Assembly (NCBI GenBank): GCA_022661535.1
Contig: JAKULF010000006.1
Coordinates: 1,855,001-1,919,000 of the forward strand
Direction: 5' to 3'
From: Eutypa lata
Taxonomy: Eukaryota; Ascomycota; Sordariomycetes; Xylariales; Diatrypaceae
DNA: 64,000 bases
The stretch's first letter is position 1; each line of letters opens with the position of its first letter. A program made the translations under genes and the position numbers. Of this stretch, positions 19,312-31,447 are shown piece after piece. A model generated the notes under the pieces. It was given only the letters and a program-made list of their open reading frames with translations. It was not told the origin of the DNA and searched no databases.

Positions 19312-22089
19312 ATGGCTCAATCTACCATAACCATGGCCACATCGACAGAACAACCGTCGTCGGCTTTTGGCCATCCACAACAGCTGCCATCAGCAGCGCT
19401 ACCTAATGCTGACTTCGAAAAAATACACGAGTATCAGAAAATCATTGAATTTCGTGATTCAATATTAGCAGGGAAGCACCCACGTATCAAGGTCCCAGCT
19501 TCTGCTCAAGGGAGGTCTTCAGTTATCACTACTACCCAACCTAACGCTTCCTCTACCGTAGAAGGTCCTGCTCCTTCTGCTCCTTCTGTTCCTTCTCTCT
19601 CAAGTATCTCAGGCGTCAATGAGTATCAAAAAGGAAATATGCAGTCGTTCAAAACAAACTCCCAGCAACCAGCTGTTGCTGTTGGTGCAGGAAAGCCTAG
19701 TTCCTCTGCCACCCCCGGCACTCCTAGAGCTTTCGGCCCTGGGAAGACAGAAATTAACCCTGTCTTACTAGAGAAGTCTGACGATCTGATCAAAGCAGAA
19801 ACGCAGTTGCAAAGACAGAGACTAGAGAAAAGTCTGAAAGATCAGATTGAGGAGCGGAAGGTAGCCATGAAAGCTGCTCTGCAGCAACCTGAACCTCTCC
19901 AAGATCTTGATCTTTCCGACATTCTCGCTAAGGCTTTGACTTTAGTCCAAGCTACTTCTGCCCCGATCCCTTCTAATGCTAACATCGCTTCTAACGCTAC
20001 CGACTCGGGTGATTCGTTTGACGACAACACATTCTATTCTAGTCAACATGACACCCCCGAGTTGAGCGCCTCGCCCCGAGCTCAGAATGCACCCCAGGAC
20101 GTACAAATGCAGCAACGTGCTCCCGATTCACCACCGCAAAATGACGCGTATTCTCCGACGTTGCATTTTAACCCTCCCCCTCTCCCTATATCTACTGTGC
20201 CATTGCAACAAGCACATGTTGGTCATAGTGCGCCCTTAGTTCCCGGCGCAAGTAGTGCTGGCCGATATCCACGAAGCAATGGAGTGCTGGCTAGTAACCC
20301 ACCGAAGCAAACCACCACGCCTCAAATACCATATATGGGCTTCGATCCAAATCAAACCCAGTTCAGACGCCTCAGAGATAACATAGAAGCTCAAGTCATT
20401 AGTTCCGGCGAGAGCGGAGCTGCCAGCAGATCGGGTGATTCTGGTAATACTGATTCTGATCAGCCTACTGATAGCAACCGTATGCAGAATCTATACCAGC
20501 CATCTCATAATACAAGCTTAAGAATACGCGAGCCTCCGGTAGTTCGAGCCCACGACTTATCTCCGTATGCTCCACAACCTGCACATGTTTCCCCCTTAGC
20601 TATAGCCCATCAACCATCCATTGCTCAACCAGATATCAGTATTCTGCAAGCCGCGCCTGCTCCTGTTGCTGCTCTTAGACAACAGCAAGCAAATACCAGT
20701 CCGGAGAGCTCTCCACAGGGTGATAAGGGCAGTAAGAAGAGAAACAAAAAGAAGCAAAAGCGGAAGGGTGACAACAGAACACATACTGCACCGACTTCTC
20801 CTGAAATTAAGCCAGAACCTCGATCTCCATCGCCACTCTCAGCGCCACAATTCGCACGCCCACCTAAACGCCAACGACCGTTACAAAGACAAGCTGAGGA
20901 GTTGTTATATGATGAGCCGATAATAGAGCGCTCAGTCTCAAGAGTACAACGTGAGTACCACGCACCTGTTTCCATGCAGGAAGAAAGGCTTCCACACGGG
21001 TGGGAGAGGGCAGAAGAACCATACCCGCGTCAACTACGCTATTCAGTGGCGCCAACAGCCCAGCGGCCAGAGCACATCGTATATGAGGACCGAAGACCGG
21101 AGCGTATTGTATACGAGGAACGGGGGCCAGGAGGAGCGCCGGTCCAATATGTGCGTCGGATCCAATCGCCACCGGGCTTTACCATCCCATACGGTGGGAG
21201 CGAAGAGCGACCAATGCGGTCAGCGTCCTATTCCGTCGCACAGCCGATATATCGAGAAACTTCTGCCTACCCCAGAGACGGTCGGGTGAGTGTACGACCT
21301 TACCCCGGCCGGGGTAGATCCCGCTCGCCTGTAATGACTGAGAGACGCTCACCTCTCATGGGTCCTCCCGTCACCCCCCCTACTCGTATCTTAGTTGATG
21401 AATACGGCCGTCAGTACATTGAACCACTACGTCCTGCCACTACTGCTCGCCCAGTCATGCCTGGCAATGGGCCAGAAGATCCCGAGATTATTTATGAGCG
21501 GGCACCTGTGCGTGCTACATCCCGCATGCCAGGCGTCGATACGTTTGAACAAGACGGCGTTATCTATCGTCGTGCGTCGCCGATGGTTTCAAGACGAGTA
21601 GTAACACAACCAGACTATCATAGTGCAGAGCACAGGGGCTATCGCGAGCGTGACTACCCTCTACAGCCTGCTCGCGAGCCTCCTCGAGAATACGTCCAAT
21701 TTCGAGGTGCTACTGATAGACGTATACCGGAGGATATCACGAGAGAGTATCTTCCAAGATCGGCAAGTGTTAGACCTGCAGAGACCATCCCATATCATGG
21801 TAGGCTGCAGAGCACCAGACCTGAGGTTCCTCCTAGACAGTACGCTGCGAGCGTTCATCCAGAAACAAGACGAGAGGCTGTACCTCCTGTCATTCCAGAA
21901 TATAGTGTTAGGCCGGTTGAGGCGGGACTGCCCCGACCGGAGTTCGGCGTTCGGCCAGTAGAGCGTTTTTATGAAAGGCCTCTACCCCGAGATGATGAAG
22001 TCAACTACATCGAACGACCGCGGGCGGCAGAACCTGAGGTGATTTATGCTGACGACCCCCGGGGACCGATGTATCGTCAACATGGATAG
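19312..22089 (+). CDS. Large disordered Pro/Ser/Arg-rich protein of unknown function
   Basis: 925 residues in a single exon. Three recognisable parts. Residues about 33-55 are a short ordered segment (FEKIHEYQKIIEFRDSILAG). Residues 160-215 are a predicted coiled coil starting KSDDLIKAETQLQRQRLEKS and ending LDLSDILAKALTLVQ. A basic cluster KKRNKKKQKRKG near 480 could be a nuclear localisation signal. The last 400 residues are Arg/Pro/Tyr/Glu-rich with many loose repeats such as RPEHIVYEDRRPERIVYEER, PxYRE and VRPxE. The rest is Ser/Pro/Gln-rich and disordered. I do not recognise a domain; a nuclear or RNA-associated role is only a guess. Frame is open over 2.8 kb with normal third-position usage, so it is surely coding. 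Confidence 0.8.
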   Translation: MAQSTITMATSTEQPSSAFGHPQQLPSAALPNADFEKIHEYQKIIEFRDSILAGKHPRIKVPASAQGRSSVITTTQPNASSTVEGPAPSAPSVPSLSSISGVNEYQKGNMQSFKTNSQQPAVAVGAGKPSSSATPGTPRAFGPGKTEINPVLLEKSDDLIKAETQLQRQRLEKSLKDQIEERKVAMKAALQQPEPLQDLDLSDILAKALTLVQATSAPIPSNANIASNATDSGDSFDDNTFYSSQHDTPELSASPRAQNAPQDVQMQQRAPDSPPQNDAYSPTLHFNPPPLPISTVPLQQAHVGHSAPLVPGASSAGRYPRSNGVLASNPPKQTTTPQIPYMGFDPNQTQFRRLRDNIEAQVISSGESGAASRSGDSGNTDSDQPTDSNRMQNLYQPSHNTSLRIREPPVVRAHDLSPYAPQPAHVSPLAIAHQPSIAQPDISILQAAPAPVAALRQQQANTSPESSPQGDKGSKKRNKKKQKRKGDNRTHTAPTSPEIKPEPRSPSPLSAPQFARPPKRQRPLQRQAEELLYDEPIIERSVSRVQREYHAPVSMQEERLPHGWERAEEPYPRQLRYSVAPTAQRPEHIVYEDRRPERIVYEERGPGGAPVQYVRRIQSPPGFTIPYGGSEERPMRSASYSVAQPIYRETSAYPRDGRVSVRPYPGRGRSRSPVMTERRSPLMGPPVTPPTRILVDEYGRQYIEPLRPATTARPVMPGNGPEDPEIIYERAPVRATSRMPGVDTFEQDGVIYRRASPMVSRRVVTQPDYHSAEHRGYRERDYPLQPAREPPREYVQFRGATDRRIPEDITREYLPRSASVRPAETIPYHGRLQSTRPEVPPRQYAASVHPETRREAVPPVIPEYSVRPVEAGLPRPEFGVRPVERFYERPLPRDDEVNYIERPRAAEPEVIYADDPRGPMYRQHG

Positions 22090-25000
22090 CATAGTGTATT
22101 GTATGCATGCCATCTGAAAAGAATGGAAGTAGTAGCTGAAATGGGTTTGGGCTTGGGGGAAGCTGTTTGTGGGGGTGTTCTGTACATTATCACCATGGAT
22201 TTTGCGAAACTAGGTGGCGCCAACATGGGCGAAGGCCTGAGGTGTAGGGTTCGCCTCTTGTACAAATATATGATAATCCGAACTGGATGTAGTTGAGTAT
22301 GTAAAGCTGAACCAGTCAGTTTTGTAGCTCTAGCTTAAGATTTTACTATACCGCCAATTAATTTCCGACTACGACTAAGTCCTCATTACTGTTCATGTGT
22401 ATTTGAAGTGACTTTTTATAAAGGATAAGTTTATATATACCTCTAAGACAACGTTAGTTGGTAGGTATGTAAAGTCTTGGGACATCTAGCAATGATATGC
22501 CGCACCCCAATAGGAGATATGTAGTACGTATGCATGTATGCATGTGTCAGGGGGTTCGGCAACAAGGGTACGAGTCGAGCCGGCCAAGCCGACGTCGATA
22601 AACGAGTCCGGATGCGTACTACGTGGTAAGGTTATATCGCCTGGGCAGAAGGCACTAATAAATCCCACCCCAAGGACGCAATGACGGCTCTCTATGCAGC
22701 AGCAAAGACAAGGATAAGCTAGGTAACCGGACAGAGGTAGCAGGCAGGTAAACTAGGTAAAACCACGCTCGCGGCTCCGGGACTCCGGGACTCCGGCTCC
22801 GATGCCTTAACAAATCCAAAGAGTTAAAGAGTTTACGAGGGAAGGGGGAGGCTTAGCACGAGGAAGAACGAATACATATGACACCTTCTTGGCGAATTAC
22901 ATAGGTCGCTTAGCTAACGGTAGATGGGGTTAGAGAGGGTTTCTGGAAACCATATTAATACTATATAGGCATAGACATAGGGCTCCCATGAGTAGAACTT
23001 TCTAGTATAGGTATACTGGTCGAAGTGCAGATCGAGAGGGGAAGATGGCGCTGTTTGAGTCCCAGGCCTTATACATACCGTGCAGTAGGGACGAGTTGTA
23101 TATACATGGGGTAGGTGGGTCGATGGAGATATCTTCGTTGACGTGCAGATCCGGATTTTCATTGGTACGTAGTAAAACATAAGGAAGGGTAAAAATTAGC
23201 CGGTCACGATGAGCTTCAGGGCCCGAAGTTTTACATAACTACCTAGGTAGAGAGATATTCCGACATTTACAATACCGGGACAAAAGGTGCAAGGACTTTC
23301 TGAAGAGCCGCGCGTGCTTGATACAATTTCTACCTATGGGTTATAAAGATTTTTATGACATAGCCAACAAGAAGTAGGTATAGCTTGAGATTTGAAGAGG
23401 TCAAGAGCCGAAGACACCAGCGCCCTGGCTTGTTATGCGAGTTTAATGTTAGCTAAGTCTAATGCTCGCATTGTATGATACTTCGTTAGGTACAGGTAAA
23501 TTAGAACCTATGTAGCTAGCTACACGCTGATCTTTAGGGCTTCAGGGTTTTCGCTAGACCGTTGGGAGCCCGACAGGACCTGCCTTAAGGTTCAAAGAGC
23601 TTGGCGCTATAAGCAATCATATTTGAAAAGGGATAATATGTAAAAGGTCACCCTGAATTGAAGAGGGACAATAAAGCCAGTTTGGGGAATAACTACGTAC
23701 CCAGGTGTTAAAATTAGTAGAAACAAAAGAGACCTGTCTCTTCTTGTCACCCGATGTTCCGGGACTCGCCATGCCAGTGTGACACGAGCAGGAACTAGCA
23801 GGAAGTCGACCCAAGCTTTTGAACACAGCAATCTGCTCGAGGTTAGACAAGTGAGGAAGGCTTATGTAGGTAGATTGTAGTTAACTAGAAGTATATTATG
23901 TACTTAAGGCTACTGGTTATAAAGAATGTCATCCCATAGAATACGATGCCACGATCTGAACAACCATGGTGGACGCGTCGCCAGGTGGGGGGCCCGAGTG
24001 ATATGTCTGGCTAGATACATATGCAAACTTGATGCGCTAGTTAGATTTACCAAAGCGGAGGTCCCTTACTAACTATAAGCATTTATGAAACCTTGCAAGC
24101 CGGTCATCATGTAGCATGAACATCTTGTCCAACCAGGAAACTTTCAAGTTTGATGTTGTGTTTTCCTGGTATTCCCTGTAGGGTGCCCCGTTTCAATGGA
24201 AAGCCATTCCGTGGCTTGCTCGATAGTGATAAATAGGAGATGGCCATGTATCCGTACCTTCGTAGGCTGTAGAGTAGAACAAATCGTGCATTGCGTACAA
24301 TACTTAGGTAAGTAAGTAGTCTTGAAGCCAGGGTCAAAGTTCGGATTCCTGCCTCTCTCTCAACATCCAGTCCAGTCTGACGAGAAAACGTCTGACTACC
24401 TGGTACATAATATGTACTCCATATTACCTACAATAGATCTAATTGAGTAACAGGGAGATGGACAATTGAGGGCCCCCGATTGGAAATAGCAGCAGAATGA
24501 CAACGTAAGATGCCTGCCCATACATATCACACAACGGGATGCACTAAGCTCTTCTCAACAGAAAAACATAATAACAGAGTGTCTTGTGCTCGTCTCACGT
24601 TATAATTTGAAACATTGTGAGAATAGGAGACCTCAGCGAGGGCCAACAACAAATGAGAGGTATAGTAGATATCTTGATCGATATATATTAAATGCCTAGA
24701 AACCTTTGATTGCATTATAGTATTGCATCACATACGGGCAATGACGCCTTAGATTAAACCACATATAAGTAGCTCTAAGGTGGGTTAGAATCAAAAAGAG
24801 ATAACAATCTGGGCAGTAAGCTAAAGCCTAACAATTCATTTATCGGTGATGCTTAGTTAATGGACACCCACAAAGACAGGAAGCTCAGCCAGCCCTAACC
24901 AGTAACCAGCCAGTACATCCCTCCTTTACGTAGGCTATCTAAGATACTTGAAGAAATACTGACCAAAGTCTGGGCCAAAAGTATATTATGTTAGGGTATA

Positions 25001-25670
25001 CGTAACTAGTTACTTTCATGCCTTGTCTGTTTGTTGCTCCAAAGCCCGTTTTCGACCCACACAACCAGCTGCTCTAGCCGTATATTGACTACATAAGTAA
25101 TAACCTGTAGTTAATATATATAAGTTAATATAGTTACCTACATATGTAGCAGTATATACTACCCAAGAATGTATATCTGCTAAGTATATAGAAAGTTCTA
25201 CGAAAGGGTGCACGGTTCACGTTAGATTATCCTTGCTGCCCTTGCCGGGTCTCTGTGTCTTATTACCCGCCAAGCCCACCATTTACCAATCCAGTCCAAT
25301 CCAATCCACGGGCAAGACTGGAGACCTGGATTGGCACCTTCCACTACTGCCGCTGCACCACCACCACCACTACGACCACCACCGCCATCAATCTTCATCG
25401 TCCATTTTCCTTCACTTCTCGATCTCATAAAGCTACTTTTCACTCCCATTCAACAGCCTCCCCACCATTCGAGGAGTAGAAGTGGTATACTTACATAAAA
25501 TACTCGGCTGAAGAGACGTCGAAGACGACCACCCTTTCAATTTTCCTTCCTTCGTTCCTTCCTTCTTCGCTTTCTCTTTCCATGATTTCATCTTTGCTTT
25601 CTATCTAAGTGATACCCCCCTCCCTCTCCCGTTTCCTCTTGCTTCTCTTCTCCCCATTCACCAGTTCACC
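22090..25670. other. Long gene-poor intergenic region
   Basis: 3.6 kb, AT-rich, no supported gene. Holds a GC-rich patch at 22767-22803 with three direct copies of GACTCCGG-like octamers, a palindrome ACTACCTAGGTAG at about 23239, and a strongly pyrimidine-rich leader with CCTT repeats (25540-25665) directly before the KH gene. Confidence 0.45.
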
Positions 25671-28600
25671 ATGCAAAAACTCGCCAACATGCGTCACTGG
25701 TCTGAACGGATGAGCCCTAATTTTGGCATGTCATCGCGGCCGAATATGAACATGCCCGCTCTCAACCCTCATCAGAAAACGGCAGCTCCCGGAGCACCCC
25801 CTCTGAGCCCCTCGCCTGCCGCCGATACCAATATTCACTTTGCCTTCAATGTCCCGTTCGCCTCCGACCTCGCCGGCCCGAATACCGAGGAGATCTTACA
25901 TGCTACGCCCGAAGCTATCATACGATGGACCCATCCCGAAGATGCCCCCGATGACGTACCGGTCTTCGAGTTACCCATTCATGCTTCCAACCTGAACAAT
26001 TTGCGAGAGCTTTGCAAAGAGTTAACCAATGGCCCCCTTCCTATCGAAGCTCATGTCCTATCCACCACCCCGAAGCACCTCAGAGGCCAAATGACTACCG
26101 TCTGTCTCTTTGGGGCCCCCGAGTTGGTCCACAAGAGCCGTGAAACCATTTTAAGTAGCACCCCATTAGAATTGGTACGCAGAGACAATCTTTACCCAGA
26201 GATCAGAAGGATATTCTAACTCGATTATACATATAGCGATGCACTACCATTGATGTTGACCACGGTTTGATTATGGATGCTCAGAATGGTGTGGTGGTAC
26301 GCAAGAATATCACGGATGCTCTAGACATGTATGCGACATTCTGTGGTGTCGATATCTTCATCCTAGGCCCCAAGCATACTCCCACGGCTGATGGTCTGAA
26401 CGGCGACACTGAAGTCATTCAAGATAGCAGATGGCGAGTCGCCATTTATGGTGATATCGAATCTAGTGAACATGCCAAGACCCATGTGCTCATTTTCATC
26501 GACAAGCTGGTTTGTCTCCTGTTTCATCTTTATAAAGGGGCTTCCCAAGAACGTGACGCTGACGTTCTTCTAGCTAAGCCGGCAATGTGACGCAATGCGC
26601 TTTGAAAGCACACTTCACCCGATCGTGTGTGGTCGTTCGCGTAAGAACATTAAGTTGATTGAATCCGCAACTAACACGGCCATCTATTTCCCCCCGTTTG
26701 CCCAATTATCCCGGTACTGTCCGCCGAATGCCAATCGTCGAAACCCCGAGGAGATCTTTATCACGGGCGAAAACCCTCAGGGCATCGAGCTCGCTAAACG
26801 CAAGATTCACGAGTTGGTCAGCCGCACCAAGTTGTTCATGAAGGATACCCAAGTAGCAGCAGCGAAGATTGACAATGTTTTACTTGGCCGGATGGATAAG
26901 GTTCGGAAGATCATGGAAGTCAACGGCACGTACATCATGTTTCCACCGCTTGCTTCTCGACGTAGTATGATTCGAGTCCAAGGTGTTGAAGGGCTTCAGA
27001 TTGAACGGACCATGAAGGAGATCATGTCTCTTGTAGGTTCTTATCACTACTTACAACTAGCCATGACTAACTCTTATTCCAGGCGGGCCAATTCTACGAG
27101 GCATCTTGGTGGATCCAGCCAGGCGGTCCTATTCAACTTCCAAGCCCACAGGACATTCGAGTGATGCTTGGAGATATCTGTGCCAATTCCGACGCTGATA
27201 TTTCGTTCGACAAAATGACCTTCACAATCTATGGCTCTGATGATGCCGTTAAACAAGCTCTCATGGTCTTGTCTCAGATCAAGTTTGTCAACACTCCCCA
27301 ACACCAGATACGAGTCAAGATTGAACTCGCAAACGAACATAAGGAGTTCGTCTCGGGTAAAAAGAATGGCAAGATCAACAAGATCATGACACAGAGTAGG
27401 TCTTCTCGATATAACATTCCGGGGTTAGACTGACAATATCGCAGGCAATGTCCAGATTATGTTCGACGGTTTTAGGGAGTACAACTTCGACATTGACGTC
27501 ATTGCTCCTAACTACGACTCCATGAAACAGGGATTGTCGCTGGTTGAACAGGAAATGCCCGCCTCGATTTCTTTCCATGTACCTGACCAGTACCACAAAC
27601 GCATCATCGGTATTGGTGGCCAGCATATTCAGCGTATCATGAAGAAGCATTCTGTTTTCGTCAAGTTCTCAAACGCCATGGACCGTGGTAAGACTCGTCC
27701 ATTATATGTCAAATGTCTGTTAATACTAACTCCCCCGTTAGGTGGTATGGGTCGCGAAGATGATGATGTTAAAGTGGATAATGTCATCTGTCGAACTCCA
27801 GCGAGAAATGCTCAGAACCTTGAACTTGTCAAGTCCGAAATTCTGGATATGGTTGATAGGGCCGTGAGTCACTCCTTCAACTAAGAGATTACGCGTGCGC
27901 ATTCTAACATCCATATCTAGCATTCTGAATTTACGTCACAGGTCGTTCACGTTGATCGGCTGTACCATCGACAACTCATCACTCGCTTGGCCGAGATAGA
28001 CGAACTTGAGAAGAAGTGGAATTGCAAGATCGTCTTCCCCAGCACTGAACAGGCGAGCGATGAAGTGACAGTTACTGGCCCCGAATGGCAGGTGCCGTTG
28101 TGTGCTGATGAATTCCTTGTATGTCTAAGACGCTGATAAAACTTATATACGACTTTCGTTCGTGCAATGCTAACACAAAATTAGGGCATGGTGCCGGAGA
28201 CTCATGAGGTGGTCTTGGTCCGAACACCTTCATTGGTCAAGTTCCTCGAGTCCCCAGGATTCGTCAACGACTTTGTTTCCAAGCTGAAGGCACAGCATGA
28301 GATTGCCCTCGAAGTGCACGAGACCCCTGAAGAGAAAACAAGCGACGGTGACCGTACCGTGACTCTTATATGGAAACTCACCCGCAACAATGCAGGAGGT
28401 CTCCGTGATGCCATCGAATTCCTTTTGGAGCAGTTCACCGCTACCAGTGTCGAAACCAACATCGTTAAAGGCTACACCAACCGGCCGAAATCCGACTCTT
28501 TTGAGGACACCATGCAGTTTTTCAACTCGAAAGTGCTACAACGTGCTCCCGCTACGGTCGGTAAAGATTCGCCAACAAGGCCCGCCTTCGGTGATGAGAC

Positions 28601-29006
28601 TTCTCAGCAACGTGGCACCACTCTCTTCGAAAAGCTTCGGAAGCCATCTCAGCTTCTTTCTTCCCTTGATCGCAGAAAGAATAGTTCGCATTCGGTGAAC
28701 TCCCTTTTCAAGGGATCGAGTAATGTTTCTAAATCGTCTCTTATTTCGATTGAGTCGACTCGCAGCTTCAATGCTGACCGCAACCCCTGGAACGATAGCG
28801 GCGTCAATCTTCCAGATGATGACAATAAGTCATGGTCAAGCCGACACTTTAATGGCTTCGACAGCAAACTAACGCCTAATGGCATCTCTCATGGCGGCGA
28901 CATTACTCCTAGACATGTTACACGGGTTTCTGGAGATAGCGGCCGGCCGTCGACTTCCCATTCCACCAATTCTGGATACCCTGGTCCCATTGGGCCTTAC
29001 CGTTAG
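25671..29006 (+). CDS. Multi-KH-domain RNA-binding protein (BicC/vigilin-like), eight exons
   Basis: 977 residues from exons 25671-26174, 26237-26509, 26574-27032, 27083-27395, 27445-27687, 27742-27863, 27921-28118 and 28185-29006; every junction keeps phase. Binds single-stranded RNA through tandem KH domains. Seen: degenerate KH loops in VCGRSRKNIKLIE and LLGRMDKVRKIM, each followed by an IYFPP or IMFPP strand; FVSGKKNGKINKIM; and one canonical loop, RIIGIGGQHIQRIM, at residues about 569-582 (GxxG 572-575). A further KH-like unit in exon 7 reads LITRLAEIDELEKKW. The N-terminal 60 residues and the Ser/Asn-rich C-terminal 200 are disordered. Fungal members are conserved but little studied; translational or mRNA-localisation control is inferred from animal BicC and vigilin. 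Confidence 0.85.
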
Positions 29007-31447
29007 ATTCCGTCTTTTTTAGATGCTCTACGTGCAATACCCCTAGGCTGGATATACCCTGGCGCAAGAGAATACCCGGTCTTCCTATCTATATCATGCA
29101 TTGGTCGGCACTGGGTTTCTTTGATTCCTTTTCAGTTATGTTTCTCTTCGTGTTTTTGTCTTTGTTGTTTTTTTCTGTTTTCTTTAGTGGTCTTGGTTGT
29201 TTTTATTTTTATTTTTCCCAACTCGGTTTCCCGGAGAGCAGTGGGTTGGCTGCTTATGATTTGACGCTTTATATCCACGAATCAATACACAAAGATGATA
29301 CCACCAACTGCCTAAGGTGAGGCAGGAGGAAGACGGCGTTGCAGATTGAGTTTGCAGGAAGTTTTGCAAGATACCACAAAAGCGGAGAAAAAGCACGTAC
29401 ACGAAATACCAAAGGACTATCTATTATCACTCTCTACAAAAAAGCGCTGATTTTGAATCCATTTTATCTCGTTTCTCGGGGCTTCCCAGTATGGTCAATT
29501 TGACCTCGACCGGACAGTGCCTGAGATCGCAACTGCGGCAATACTTAAGAGACTTCGACAAGGGGGCTTAGCGGTTAGGAAGGGAAAGGGGAAACTCCGG
29601 GATGAAGAATGGATAGGGATCGGTGAAATGATGCCCTGGAGGATGCCAGGATGACGACGCTACGGTTCAGCTCCCAAAGCTCTTATTATAAGATACCACA
29701 GACATGGCAACAAATGCAAATGATACCCTCTAGTTCTGGCGAATCAATTTCATGCACTGTCTGCCTAACTTGTTACTTCGTACTGTATGATGTTGTGACC
29801 TTGGTCGGTGTAGAACCCATACACCCTTCCCTTTTTTTACACTTCTTTTTGTTGTCAAACCGAGGGGTATACCTATAAATAGTGCCGGTTGATCCGGAAT
29901 GCAGTTCATGCTATGGTAAGGTAAGCAGCCATAGAGGATAAGTGTTGCCGGCTTCCGAACTAGCGGTGGCCGACTCACATACTTACCTACAGTATTAATG
30001 GTAGAGGGGAGCTCCAGGGCGTGTGCCTAAAGGACCTTTTTGCCATGGCATCAACGGGAGGTAGACTATACAATACAAGATGACATGCTTGATTCTTCCC
30101 CTACTTTCCCTGTTTCGCCAACTTGATACCGGTTTGGGTCTTCTTTATATTTAAGCTTCATGCACTAGATCGAACATAAGTAGATATTGTTGTCTATTTT
30201 GTTTTTTAAACCCACCCCTTATGCTCATTTAAGCCTACAGTAAGTCGACTACCTACCTCATTACATAACTCCAAATCATTGATTCAGTATCGTATTGCCA
30301 GCGAGCTAGCAGTGAGCTATCTCTATCCCATTCTCAACACCTAGCGGTAGTAAACGCTATACTGCTACTTACTTGGAGTAGAACTACAACTACTCGCCGC
30401 AGAGCAGACAGACACTTCCTCCATCTGATATCAGCATTGCGATTTCTACCACGTATGGCATGTTCCAGGTGCGCCCTCTTCGTTGCCGACTGGCCGACGG
30501 CTCAACGGGGCAAGCCTACGTCTATAGAGCATGCACGCACGCACGCATATCTTCACTGTTCAGCGGCGCCATATATAAACTTTAACCCCGTTGCCGCTTC
30601 GCTACTCCTTCGCCTAACCTCAGGCGAGCGAGCAAGTAAATAGCTAGGTTGGCGTCTGTCTGTGCCTATCTAGCCCTTCGAAAATTTGGTCTCATGCACC
30701 AGGGCCTAAAGCCCGGCTAAGCGGTTTTTATCTACGCACGTATAGAACCGTACAGTACAAGACTTTAATCGAATGCTTACTTACTTGCTCCTTGTGTGAA
30801 AGACAAAAGGAGAGAGTGAGGTTGTTGGCGTTGTTGTTTGAAGGCAGGGATGAATAAATGAATGATAAGAAAGCGAGCGCTATCCAGCCAGGCCTGGAAA
30901 AGGAGAGTTGTATACCGGTTGGGGTTAGGGTTAGGGTTGCCTACTTGGGTATCAAAGTATCCAATGCGCAACTTCTTCTTTCTTCTTTCTACATATTACC
31001 CCACGATTTGCTAGCGACGCCACCGACGATCTCAAAGGCTTCTTAGCCCTCGATTTGTCCAAGACGTGAAGTCCAGCGGAGATCCACCCAGCTGAACTGA
31101 ACAATGCCCAAATGCCGTAGATAGATGCAGGGGATAGATGCTTATATCCACCAAGTTATTCCTATTTGGGTAATCAAAATGCGGTCGGTAATCTTGAATC
31201 TCACCAGCCACAGCGTTTCGAGGGCGTCATTGAGCTGCAGGCTTATGCTGCCAGGCTGCTCGACGCCGGCACGAAATATTTTCATTTCTAATTAATCATG
31301 TGTAGATAATGAAGCGAGCGCCACCAATAGATGACCCACCACCTCCGCCTCAACAATACGTTTATCGTCTGATTTGACAGTTGAAGAACAATGGGAACGT
31401 ATCGAAGGTCTTAAGAACTACCTATAGATTTCCAAAGGCTCAGGAGA
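29007..31447. other. Intergenic, with short telomere-like repeat
   Basis: 2.4 kb without a supported gene. A GGGGTTAGGGTTAGGG tract lies at 30921-30936. The last 250 bp before the ankyrin gene contain short protein-like frames, described among the findings. Confidence 0.45.
30921..30937 (+). repeat. Interstitial telomere-like TTAGGG repeat
   Basis: GGGGTTAGGGTTAGGGTT: two perfect TTAGGG units plus a partial one, the telomere unit of filamentous fungi. Too short to be a healed chromosome end; may be a chance or a telobox-like protein site. Confidence 0.6.
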
